From the NCBI GenBank assembly GCA_032358255.1, contig JAULBX010000002.1, positions 434,001-498,000 on the forward strand: a DNA stretch of 64,000 nucleotides, read 5' to 3'. The stretch is from Heterotrichella gracilis (taxonomy: Eukaryota; Sar; Xanthophyceae; Tribonematales; Xanthonemataceae). This document shows, one piece after another, positions 38,453 to 47,128 of the stretch. The position numbers and the translations under genes were made by a program. The notes below the pieces were generated by a model. It did not search any database and was not told the DNA's origin. It was given only the letters and a program-made list of their open reading frames with translations. Position 1 is the first letter of the stretch. Every line of letters starts with the position of its first letter.

Positions 38453-39597
38453 TGACTAGATCATTTGAAAAACCAAATTTTTTAAATTTAGATGCTTTAC
38501 GTTTTTTTGCATTCTTAGCGGTTTTTCTATCACATTGCATTTCATACTTTTCCTACTCCTTTCCAAATAAATATTTAGAATTACTTCATAAACACTTTTT
38601 TATTAATGGCAATTTAGGGGTAAATTTTTTCTTCGTTCTCAGTGGGTTTTTAATTTCGTGGCTCTTATTCATTGAAAAAGAAAAAACCGGAAAACTAGAC
38701 ATCAAAGCATTTTATATGAGGCGTATTTTAAGAATTTGGCCGGTTTATTTTATTGTGGTATTAATTGGTTTTTCAGCGGCTGCGTTTTTTAATTTTTCGA
38801 GCTTTTCGCAACCCTTTTTTCACCTGACTTCTAGTATGGATCAATTATTATATTATATATTTTTTTTAGGAAATTTTGATCTCATTGTAAACGGCCCAAC
38901 CAACTTCATTTTATCAGTTTTGTGGTCAGTATCTATCGAAGAGCAATTTTACTTGGTTTGGCCAATATTTTTTTATTTCTTATCGCCAAAAAAAATTAGA
39001 AACCTCTGTATATTTTTAATTTTAACTTCGTTTGTCTATCGCTACTTTAATTCTGATATAAAGTCCTATCTATCCAGTTTTTCTGTAATGTCAGATCTGG
39101 CTATTGGAGGTTTTACAGCATATTTATGCTTATATAACCAAAAATTTTTTGATTGGATATCAAACGTTTCTAAAAATCAGATTTTTTTGGTTTATTGCAC
39201 ACTAATTCTTTTTATCCCCCTTCATGGCTTTTCGCATTTATTTGGCAACCAATTCTTTTCAATTTATTACCCTTTTGAGGCAATCATATTCTCTCTTTTA
39301 TTTGCGTTCATAATTATTGAACAAAATTTTAATAAAAATTCGTATTATAAATTTGGTAACCTTTCGTTGTTCACCAAATTTGGTAAAATTTCCTACGGGC
39401 TTTATTCTTATCACATGTTAATGTTTCCTGTAGCCTATTATTTTACAAAAGGCTTAGTTTTTACAGACAACCAACTCCTTCAGTACCTGTTAAGAATATT
39501 GATTTCACTGTCATTTACAATCATTATAAGCAAACTGTCTTATTTGTATTTTGAATCCTATTTTTTAAAATTTAAAACTAGGTTTTTAAAAAATTAA
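38446..39597 (+). CDS. acyltransferase 3 family membrane protein (copy B)
   Basis: 383 residues with the same layout as copy A: ALRFFAFLAVFLSHC, GVNFFFVLSGFLISWLLF, RRILRIWPVYFIVV and SVSIEEQFYLVWPI. The two copies are alike along the whole length, including a shared HGFSHLFG loop and a GKISYGLY/YHML segment. Two starts are possible, ATG 38446 or ATG 38452 (TGATG coupling to the aminotransferase). The two copies may acylate different positions of the same glycan. Confidence 0.9.
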   Translation: MVMTRSFEKPNFLNLDALRFFAFLAVFLSHCISYFSYSFPNKYLELLHKHFFINGNLGVNFFFVLSGFLISWLLFIEKEKTGKLDIKAFYMRRILRIWPVYFIVVLIGFSAAAFFNFSSFSQPFFHLTSSMDQLLYYIFFLGNFDLIVNGPTNFILSVLWSVSIEEQFYLVWPIFFYFLSPKKIRNLCIFLILTSFVYRYFNSDIKSYLSSFSVMSDLAIGGFTAYLCLYNQKFFDWISNVSKNQIFLVYCTLILFIPLHGFSHLFGNQFFSIYYPFEAIIFSLLFAFIIIEQNFNKNSYYKFGNLSLFTKFGKISYGLYSYHMLMFPVAYYFTKGLVFTDNQLLQYLLRILISLSFTIIISKLSYLYFESYFLKFKTRFLKN

Positions 39598-39662
39598 CCC
39601 AAATAATTTAAATAAATAGTAAAAAAATCTTTATATTGTAAGCTAATAATAGATTTTAATAA

Positions 39663-40595
39663 ATGGCAATATTGGTATTAGGTTCTACTGGATTTGTCGG
39701 TCAAAATATTACTAAAGTATTTGACGAAAACGATATAGCCACTGTTAAGTCATCAAAATCTTTAGGATTAGATTTATTATCATACAAATCTTTATTGGAT
39801 TTTTTTGCTAATACTAATTTTGACTATATTATAAATTGCGCGGCACATGTTGGAAGCTTAAATTATGTTTCAAATCATGCCGCGGATGTAATAAAAGATA
39901 ACTCTAGAATGTTATTGAATTTATACGAGGCGGTTTCAACGCTGCAAAAAAAGCCTATTATTATTAATCCAATTGCAAATTGTTCGTATCCTTCTACTTC
40001 AAATGTGTTTACTGAAGAAGAGTTGTGGAATGGCCCCTTACACCGGTCAGTAATGGCTTATGGTTCTACTAGACGTTTATTGTTAAATATTGCCGATAGT
40101 TTTTCATGGCAACACCACATTAAATCTATTAACTTATTAGTTCCAAATATGTATGGTCCTTTTGACTCTACAGATCCAAACAAAGCCCATGCGCTAAACG
40201 CTTTGATCTCGAAATTTGTGAAAGCTGAAAATGAAAATAAAAAGGAAATTGAAATATGGGGAACGGGTGTTGCGATCAGAGAATGGTTGTACGCAGAAGA
40301 TTTTGCAAAAATTGTTCTGGATATTATTACTAATTCAAAAACAATAGGTTTTTCTGAACCTATCAACATTGCTCAAAACTTTGGATTAAGCGTGAAAGAA
40401 CTTGTTGAGATAATAAATAAAAAATACAATAATAAATTTACGATCACATGGGATAATACCATGCCCGACGGTGCAGCAAAAAAAGTTATGGATGATAGGA
40501 AATTTTCTAAAGTTTTTCCAAATTTCACTTTCCAGGATTTTGATACTGGTATATTAAATACCATAAATTTTTATAAAAAAAAATATCCTTATTAA
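39663..40595 (+). CDS. NAD-dependent epimerase/dehydratase, GDP-fucose-synthase-like
   Basis: 310 residues of extended SDR type. The nucleotide-binding motif is GSTGFVGQ at the N terminus. PIANCSYPSTSNVF and EEELWNGPLH resemble the region around the catalytic serine in GDP-L-fucose synthases (WcaG), and IWGTGVAIREWLYAEDFA matches their later motif. The usual YxxxK catalytic pair reads Y133-G-S-T-R137, with arginine in place of lysine. Activity may be altered. It is coupled to the next gene (TAATG). Confidence 0.8.
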   Translation: MAILVLGSTGFVGQNITKVFDENDIATVKSSKSLGLDLLSYKSLLDFFANTNFDYIINCAAHVGSLNYVSNHAADVIKDNSRMLLNLYEAVSTLQKKPIIINPIANCSYPSTSNVFTEEELWNGPLHRSVMAYGSTRRLLLNIADSFSWQHHIKSINLLVPNMYGPFDSTDPNKAHALNALISKFVKAENENKKEIEIWGTGVAIREWLYAEDFAKIVLDIITNSKTIGFSEPINIAQNFGLSVKELVEIINKKYNNKFTITWDNTMPDGAAKKVMDDRKFSKVFPNFTFQDFDTGILNTINFYKKKYPY

Positions 40596-41140
40596 TGAGC
40601 ACAAGCGATCCCTTAAATTTTAAATCAATAGGAGAAGATGTATTTATTTCTCCCACGGCAATATTTACCCGACCTCATTTAGTTTCAATAGGTAATCATA
40701 TTGCTATCGATCACGGCGTTTACATTACAACGCAGGCAGAAATTGGAGATTATATTCATTTATCACCGTACATCACCGTAATTGGAGGGGCAAAAAGTAA
40801 ATTAAAAATAGAAAATTTTGCCACAGTAGCAGCCGGCACTAGAATAATTGCCGGAAGCGATGCTTTTTTAGGCGAAGGATTAACGAGTGTTACTGTGCCG
40901 GAAAAGTATAGAGACACAGTTAATTTTTCTACTGTAAAAATTGAAAAATTTGTAGGAGTTGGAACTAATGTTGTAATAATGCCGGGTGTTACTTTAGCCG
41001 AAGGCTGTGTAATCGGAGCAAATTCCTTAGTTACTAAAGATACCGAACCGTGGACCATTTATATGGGAAGCCCTGCGAAGCCAATTAAAAAAAGGCGGAA
41101 AGATAAGATGCTACTTTTTGCTAAAGAATTAGGATACTAG
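40595..41140 (+). CDS. hexapeptide-repeat (left-handed beta-helix) acyltransferase
   Basis: 181 residues. The imperfect hexapeptide repeats with aliphatic residues every six positions run from about residue 15 to 165 (VFISPTAIF, IGNHIAI, IGDYIHLSPYITVI, VGVGTNVVIMPGVTLAEGCVIGANSLV). It ends YMGSPAKPIKKR, as in sugar O-acetyltransferases of the WbbJ/NeuD type. Probable function is acetyl-CoA-dependent acetylation of a sugar nucleotide or glycan. Start codon overlaps the preceding stop. Confidence 0.88.
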   Translation: MSTSDPLNFKSIGEDVFISPTAIFTRPHLVSIGNHIAIDHGVYITTQAEIGDYIHLSPYITVIGGAKSKLKIENFATVAAGTRIIAGSDAFLGEGLTSVTVPEKYRDTVNFSTVKIEKFVGVGTNVVIMPGVTLAEGCVIGANSLVTKDTEPWTIYMGSPAKPIKKRRKDKMLLFAKELGY

Positions 41141-41143
41141 TAA

Positions 41144-42016
41144 ATGAAAATCACCCTTTCTTATATAATGACCACGTACAATAAGTTAACGTATTTAAAA
41201 GTTACGTTACCCTATTTAATAGAAGCCTGTAAAAAAGATGAGGAAATTGTTGTAGTTGATGGTGGAAGTTCAGACGGAACGGTCGAATATTTAAAAGAAC
41301 TTTTTGACCAAAAAAAAATCCATCAATTTATTTCAGAAAAAGATTTTGGAGAAGCGCATGGAACAAATAAGGCTATATTAATGGCCAAAGGTGAATTACT
41401 CAAAATTATAACAGATGATGATATATTCGACTTCAAAGTAATTGACTTTTGCAAAAACCATCTATTAATTAATAAAGAAATTGATATTTGTGGTTCAGAT
41501 GGCATTGGTTGTAGCGCTACGAATAAATCCAATGATTTTACGCCAACAGTTTATAGAGATGGCTTTTTAGAATGGAAAATTAGTAAAAAACCGTTTTTAT
41601 TTTGTGGATTAAGTTATCTCATCCGCAGATCGTCTATTTCTAAACTCGGACTATTAAGTACACAATTTAAAATAATTGATCTTGAATATTCAGCTCGCGT
41701 TTCTTCGTTAAATGCAAACATTGTTTTTTGTAACGCTTACAGTTTTGCAAACATAGTGGGCATTGACAGCAATTCTAATAAATTTTTTGATTCAATTAAA
41801 CAAGAGAAAAAAATTCTTAAATACTTATACAAAAATATATCAAACCTAAACTATTCAATAGAGTTAAAACATATAATTAAAACAAACGTACAAAACTTAC
41901 TAGGATCCAAAAAGATAGATCAGCCGGTAAATAATTTTAGCTACACTGAGTTAGTTAAAGATAGCACTATGGCACTCTCAAAAATAAATACTAAAATAGA
42001 ATTTTCCTTTTTATAA
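41144..42016 (+). CDS. family 2 glycosyltransferase
   Basis: 290 residues, GT-A fold. The N-terminal SYIMTTYNKLTYL strand, the VVVDGGSSDGTVEYL nucleotide-binding motif and the metal-binding IITDDDIFD motif are all present. The GEAHGTNKAI segment is typical of GT2 enzymes in LPS and capsule loci. It has no membrane helices. Donor and acceptor are unknown. It follows the acetyltransferase gene by 3 nt. Confidence 0.9.
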   Translation: MKITLSYIMTTYNKLTYLKVTLPYLIEACKKDEEIVVVDGGSSDGTVEYLKELFDQKKIHQFISEKDFGEAHGTNKAILMAKGELLKIITDDDIFDFKVIDFCKNHLLINKEIDICGSDGIGCSATNKSNDFTPTVYRDGFLEWKISKKPFLFCGLSYLIRRSSISKLGLLSTQFKIIDLEYSARVSSLNANIVFCNAYSFANIVGIDSNSNKFFDSIKQEKKILKYLYKNISNLNYSIELKHIIKTNVQNLLGSKKIDQPVNNFSYTELVKDSTMALSKINTKIEFSFL

Positions 42017-42025
42017 AATTTATTC

Positions 42026-44281
42026 ATGAAAATTTTATTCTATACACCTTTTAATTTACGATCAAGAGATACTGAAACTTTGATGCAAGCCTTTTTAAAG
42101 CAGAAACACGAGGTTTTGTTATTAACGCAATCAGAAAAAGGCATCTATCATGAGAAATGCACCTCATTAGGAGTTAAATCGTATGCCTATGTTGCGAATA
42201 AAAAATATAAGTATTTATTTATACTAAAACACTTTATTTATTTAATAAATTTTTCCAGAAAAAACAAAATAGACATCATCTATGCTCATTTAGAAAACGC
42301 AAGCATGATAGCTGTTTTAGCCCAATACTTCATTAAAGCAAAAGTTATTAGCTGCAGACATGTAACGGAAGAGCCTCATTTACTTAATTCAAAAAAATAT
42401 TTATCTCAGATTAAACTGGTAAATAAGTTAAGTAAATTGATAATTGTTGTTTCGCAGCAATGCAAGGATTTTATGGTTACTGTTGAAAATGTAAATCCCT
42501 CAAAAATAAAAGTCATTAATCTTTCCTATAATTTTTCATTATACGATCCTATTAATTTTAAAAAGGTAAATTTGATCAATGTAAATAATAGCGGTAGTGT
42601 TTTGAAATTCATAATGGCCTCCCGGTTTATTGATAATAAAAAGCCATTTGCGGCTTTAGAGTTGATCAAGAAACTAAAAGAAGATGGATTACAAGTTAAA
42701 TTAATTATATTAGGATCTGGTCCATTAGAAAAAGAAATTAAAAACTGGATTTCGATAAATAATCTTGAAAATGAAATTTCACTACATGGGTATGTAGACA
42801 ATGTATTAGATTATTTTGCCGCTTCAGACATTTTACTTATTCCGTCAATTACTGAATCAAGCTCAGTAGTTTTAAAAGAAGCCGGCCTTGCTAAAATAAC
42901 TTCAATTATATGTAAAAATGTAGGTGATGCAGAATCTTATTTAAGTAACGAAGATGTTTTTTTTGTAAATAAGGAGAATTTTGTTTTAGAGGCCAGAAAA
43001 ATTGCCATAGCATATGTTTCGAAGCCAGATGTTTTAAAAGCAATGGGTCAAAGTTTACATAAAAAGGTTTTAGAAAGGTTTAGCATAGATAATAATTTAT
43101 CTCATTATGATTCGATTAATTCAAATAAAAAAAATGAATCAATTCCGAGGATTGCTTTTGTTTCATCGCACATCCATACCTCTTTACAATTTGAATGGTT
43201 TGAAGAGGAATTATTAAAACAAAACATTTATAACATTCATGTTATAATTAACACTTTAGAAAATGAGGTGCCATTGTTACATACGGAATTACTAAAATTA
43301 GGAATAAAAAGTTATTTATTAAATTATAAAAATCGTTTATCACTTTTCACCTTACTATTTTCATTGAGAAAAATTTTAAAGGAAAATAAAATAAATATTA
43401 TTCACACCACCTTACCTTATGGAAATTTAATTGGGCAATTAGCTGCGTTATCGCTTGGAATAAAAGCAAGGGTAACAACTTGTGAAAATGCCAGCTGGGC
43501 ATTTGATTACAATTCTCGTAAACAAAAAATTATTGATCGGTTCACCTTTTGGTCTGCAAAAAAGGTAATTTCCGTGGCAGATACTGCAAATGATTTTTTA
43601 TTAAATACCTGGAAAATAAAGCCTTCTAGTCTGGTTCAGATCAACCATTCATTAAAATTTATTGAATATGAATCCGTAACAAACGACCGAATTAATAAAA
43701 TAAAAACCGAACTCAATATAAAACCTGAAGATTTTACCATGGGTATGATTGCGCGAACAGAGTTTTGGAAAGGGCATCAATATGCAGTAGAAGCGATGGC
43801 GGAAGTCGTTAAATCATATCCAAACATTAAATTATTAATTTGCGGTTCAATAGGTTTTGACCATCAAAGATTATTAGATCTAATCTCGAAATATAACTTA
43901 GAAAATAATGTAAAATTTATAGGCTTTGTTAATGACACAATAGCGTTTTTAAAAGTAATTAAAGTTCAAATACATATTCCAATTAATAAATATGTTGAAA
44001 ACTGTGGGATATCCATAATTGAGGGGATGGCGGCAAAAACCCCTCAACTACTAACTCTTTCAGGATACTCATATCAGTCTGCCAAACACCTAAAAAATGC
44101 TTACGTGGTAGATTACTGTAATTCGAAAGAAGTTACAGAGGGAATCATCCATTTATATACAAACTACGACAAAGCTGTTGCCTTCGGAGAGCAAGCGTAC
44201 AAAGATGCCTTAGATCAATATACAACGAAAGTTAAATATAATAAACACATGCAAGTGTATAATGAAATATTAAATAATTAA
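42026..44281 (+). CDS. fusion of two family 4 glycosyltransferase domains
   Basis: 751 residues, twice the normal GT4 length. Residues about 1-370 form one GT-B enzyme with a donor-binding PSITESSSVVLKEAGLAK motif (E-x7-E intact). Residues about 373-751 form a second, starting PRIAFVSSHIHTS and containing the PINKYVENCGISIIEGMAAK motif, also E-x7-E. A short Asn/Lys-rich linker (SNKKNES) joins them. Both halves appear intact, so the protein could add two successive sugars. It lies in the run of + strand glycosyltransferases and is 7 nt upstream of the second FkbM gene. Confidence 0.85.
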   Translation: MKILFYTPFNLRSRDTETLMQAFLKQKHEVLLLTQSEKGIYHEKCTSLGVKSYAYVANKKYKYLFILKHFIYLINFSRKNKIDIIYAHLENASMIAVLAQYFIKAKVISCRHVTEEPHLLNSKKYLSQIKLVNKLSKLIIVVSQQCKDFMVTVENVNPSKIKVINLSYNFSLYDPINFKKVNLINVNNSGSVLKFIMASRFIDNKKPFAALELIKKLKEDGLQVKLIILGSGPLEKEIKNWISINNLENEISLHGYVDNVLDYFAASDILLIPSITESSSVVLKEAGLAKITSIICKNVGDAESYLSNEDVFFVNKENFVLEARKIAIAYVSKPDVLKAMGQSLHKKVLERFSIDNNLSHYDSINSNKKNESIPRIAFVSSHIHTSLQFEWFEEELLKQNIYNIHVIINTLENEVPLLHTELLKLGIKSYLLNYKNRLSLFTLLFSLRKILKENKINIIHTTLPYGNLIGQLAALSLGIKARVTTCENASWAFDYNSRKQKIIDRFTFWSAKKVISVADTANDFLLNTWKIKPSSLVQINHSLKFIEYESVTNDRINKIKTELNIKPEDFTMGMIARTEFWKGHQYAVEAMAEVVKSYPNIKLLICGSIGFDHQRLLDLISKYNLENNVKFIGFVNDTIAFLKVIKVQIHIPINKYVENCGISIIEGMAAKTPQLLTLSGYSYQSAKHLKNAYVVDYCNSKEVTEGIIHLYTNYDKAVAFGEQAYKDALDQYTTKVKYNKHMQVYNEILNN

Positions 44282-44288
44282 TAATACT

Positions 44289-45056
44289 ATGTTTAAAAAC
44301 ATAATCTACTCTATAATTGATTTCTTAATTTTAGGCAAGGGGTTACCTTGTTACGTGAATGGATTTAAAGTAAAGTTTCCTGCAAAATGGTTTCGATATT
44401 TTGAAAATGATTACGAAAAAGAAAACATGTTGTTCATTAAAGAAAATTGCAAGCCCAATATGGTAGTATTTGATATTGGGGCCCATTTAGGCTTAATGTC
44501 AATAGTCTGCGCTCAACTGCTCCAGAAAAAGGGTAAAATGTATTCATTCGAACCAACCCCTAAAACTTTTGAAATTTTAAAAAAAGTTATAAAAATAAAT
44601 AACGCATCAGACCTTGTTATCCCTATTAATAAAGCAGTTGCGAAGGAAAATAAAAAAATTGATTTTTATTTGTCTGTGGAAGATGGCAGCAATTCAAATA
44701 GTCTGGTTTCTAAAAATCATAGAGATAGAAAGCCTATACAGATACAGGTTACTTCGTTAGATATTTTTACTAAAGAAAATAACATAAAACAAATTGATCT
44801 GATAAAGATTGACGCAGAGGGTAGTGAGTATGATGTGTTATTAGGGGCTAAAAATATAATTTCAGCCTTTAAACCAAAAATAATATTAGCATTACACCCT
44901 CCATTAATAAAAAACAACGGACATAATATAGAAGATATATATGAATTTTTAATCAACCATAATTATTGTATTAAGCTAAACGGTTCTGTAATTGAAAAAA
45001 ATGAATTTTGCACAAAAGAGGACTTTTTTGATGTACATTTAACAACTATCCTTTAA
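44289..45056 (+). CDS. FkbM family methyltransferase (second copy)
   Basis: 255 residues. Motif I is VFDIGAHLGLMSIVCAQLL, followed by MYSFEPTPKTFEIL and the FkbM hallmark IDLIKIDAEGSEYDVLLGA. It is shorter than the first copy at the N terminus, and the two share motifs rather than long identical stretches. Sugar O-methylation is the likely activity; substrate unknown. The ATG of the next gene directly follows its stop codon. Confidence 0.88.
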   Translation: MFKNIIYSIIDFLILGKGLPCYVNGFKVKFPAKWFRYFENDYEKENMLFIKENCKPNMVVFDIGAHLGLMSIVCAQLLQKKGKMYSFEPTPKTFEILKKVIKINNASDLVIPINKAVAKENKKIDFYLSVEDGSNSNSLVSKNHRDRKPIQIQVTSLDIFTKENNIKQIDLIKIDAEGSEYDVLLGAKNIISAFKPKIILALHPPLIKNNGHNIEDIYEFLINHNYCIKLNGSVIEKNEFCTKEDFFDVHLTTIL

Positions 45057-45950
45057 ATGCCAATACTCTTTTCCATAATCATACCAACTTTTAATAGGGC
45101 TAATTTCATTAAGAATACTATTGAATCAATTCTCCTACAAGATTATGATAATTATGAATTAATTGTTGTTGATGATGGAAGTTCTGATAACACAAAAGAA
45201 ATTGTAAACAGTATCATCGAAAATAATTCAGCTAAAAAAATTAGATATATTCATCAAAAAAATAGTGAACGAGGTGTAGCCAGGAATAACGGATTAAAAG
45301 CTTCAATAGGTGAATATGTTATGTATATGGACTCTGATGATACTTTATACCAAAATCACCTTTCTGTTGCGCATGAATTTATTCTTAACAATAAATCTCC
45401 GGAAGTTTTTCATTTACGATACGATTTGAAAAATCAAGAATTAAAAAAATATGGAGAAGGTCCGATATATAAAACCACAGCAAACAAAGACTTGATCTTT
45501 GGAAATTTTTTAAGCTGCAATGGTGTCGTAATAAGGAAAGATGTTGCTTTAGAAAATCAGTTTGAAGAAAACAGGGCCATGGCAACGGTAGAAGATTGGC
45601 ATTTATGGTTAAGGTTAGCGGTTAAATATCCTATTTATTATTGCAATACAATCACATCGAGTATAATTAATCATGAAGGAAGAAGTGTAGTTATTACGGA
45701 TAAAGATAAATTAATACTAAGATTTGATACATTTATGCAATCCGTTTTATCTAATCCATCTATCACTTCTTATTACAGCAAACACCTAAACAAATTTAAA
45801 GCCAGTTGCTTCTCATACATATCCTTGCATTTAGCTTTAACCGGTAAAAATAAGAGAGCTGCTCTCGCATATCTATTTAAAAGTATAAAAGCATCGAAGT
45901 CCTTTTTACTCACAAAACGCTTTTTTGCAATTTTAAGAAGAATTATTTGA
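45057..45950 (+). CDS. family 2 glycosyltransferase
   Basis: 297 residues. Typical GT-A start LFSIIIPTFNRANFIKNTI, with IVVDDGSSDNTKEIV and the DxD-like motif YMDSDDTLY; EDWHLWLRLA later contains the conserved ED/W acceptor-site motif. The C-terminal region is basic. Starts immediately after the second FkbM gene and overlaps the next gene by four bases, so it is part of a tightly packed operon. Specificity unknown. Confidence 0.92.
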   Translation: MPILFSIIIPTFNRANFIKNTIESILLQDYDNYELIVVDDGSSDNTKEIVNSIIENNSAKKIRYIHQKNSERGVARNNGLKASIGEYVMYMDSDDTLYQNHLSVAHEFILNNKSPEVFHLRYDLKNQELKKYGEGPIYKTTANKDLIFGNFLSCNGVVIRKDVALENQFEENRAMATVEDWHLWLRLAVKYPIYYCNTITSSIINHEGRSVVITDKDKLILRFDTFMQSVLSNPSITSYYSKHLNKFKASCFSYISLHLALTGKNKRAALAYLFKSIKASKSFLLTKRFFAILRRII

Positions 45951-47128
45951 AAAAAGACACTCATATTCTTGTTATAACTTATTGGAAATTTGACGATGCG
46001 TTAATTCAAACATACACGTTGCCATATTTAAAGATTATTGAATCGCTAGTAAGTAAAGATTCCAAAATATACTTACTCACATTAGATTCTACGACCAGGC
46101 CAATAAATCAAATTAGTTCTGTAATATATAATATTAGCAAAGCATATTTTCCTTTTGGCTTAAAATCACTATTTGAATGGATTAAAAATTTTATTTTTTT
46201 AATTAAATTCGTAAAAAAGAATAAAATTCAATATGTACACTGTTGGTGCACTCCGGCGGGAGTTGCAGGCTATATTTTATGCAAACTAACCGGAGCAAAG
46301 TTAATTCTGGATAGTTTTGAGCCACATGCCGAAGCTATGGTTGAAAATAATACCTGGAAAAAAAATAGTATAAGGTATAAATTTTTATTTCTCTTTGAGA
46401 AATTACAATTAAAATTGGCCACTCATGTTATTTGTGCTGCGCAAGGCATGATCGCTTATTCGCAAAAAAAATATAATATTATAAAAGAAAATTATTTTGT
46501 TAAACCGGCATGCGTTGATTTTTCAAAATTTGAATCAGCCCAAAAAGATTTCAAATTACTGAATGGATTAACGGAGAATAACATCATTTGTATTTACGCA
46601 GGCAAATTTAATGGCATATATTTAGAAAAAGAGGTTTTTGATTTTTTTGCAATTGCCCATTCGTATTGGGGCGATAATTTTAAAGTAGTATTGTTAACAA
46701 ATGAAACCAAAGAAAAAATAGATCAATATTGCCTGAATTCAAATTTAAATTCCGGCATTATTAGATTAAAATTTGTACCGCATTCTGATGTTCCAAAATA
46801 CATGGCATTAAGTGACTTTGGAATTTGTCCTGTAAAACCGGTACCTACAAAACAGTTTTGCACCCCAATTAAAAATGGTGAATATTGGGCTATGGGATTA
46901 CCAGTAGTTATTACAAAAAACATTTCTGAAGATTCTGATATTATACAAGCAAATGATATTGGCTATGTATTAAATTCGCTTAATGATGAAGAATACTTGA
47001 AGGCGATTATTAAAATAGAATCGCTCTTACGTAACAAAGAAAAATTAAAATTGAAAATAGTTGAAGTAGCTAAAAAATATCGTTCGTTTTCGGTAGCAGA
47101 GAGAATTTATAAATCTATTTACGCATAA
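45947..47128 (+). CDS. family 4-type glycosyltransferase
   Basis: 393 residues, GT-B fold. The N-terminal domain includes YVHCWCTPAGVAGYILC and LILDSFEPHAE. The C-terminal donor domain has ICIYAGKFNG, KFVPHSDVPKYMALSDFGICP and the FCTPIKNGEYWAMGLPVV motif, characteristic of GT4 members that use the E-Y-x-A-x-G-x-P variant. The start is TTG at 45947, overlapping the preceding TGA as TTGA; no ATG is available. Its 3' end overlaps the convergent membrane protein gene by 14 bases. Confidence 0.85.
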   Translation: MKKDTHILVITYWKFDDALIQTYTLPYLKIIESLVSKDSKIYLLTLDSTTRPINQISSVIYNISKAYFPFGLKSLFEWIKNFIFLIKFVKKNKIQYVHCWCTPAGVAGYILCKLTGAKLILDSFEPHAEAMVENNTWKKNSIRYKFLFLFEKLQLKLATHVICAAQGMIAYSQKKYNIIKENYFVKPACVDFSKFESAQKDFKLLNGLTENNIICIYAGKFNGIYLEKEVFDFFAIAHSYWGDNFKVVLLTNETKEKIDQYCLNSNLNSGIIRLKFVPHSDVPKYMALSDFGICPVKPVPTKQFCTPIKNGEYWAMGLPVVITKNISEDSDIIQANDIGYVLNSLNDEEYLKAIIKIESLLRNKEKLKLKIVEVAKKYRSFSVAERIYKSIYA

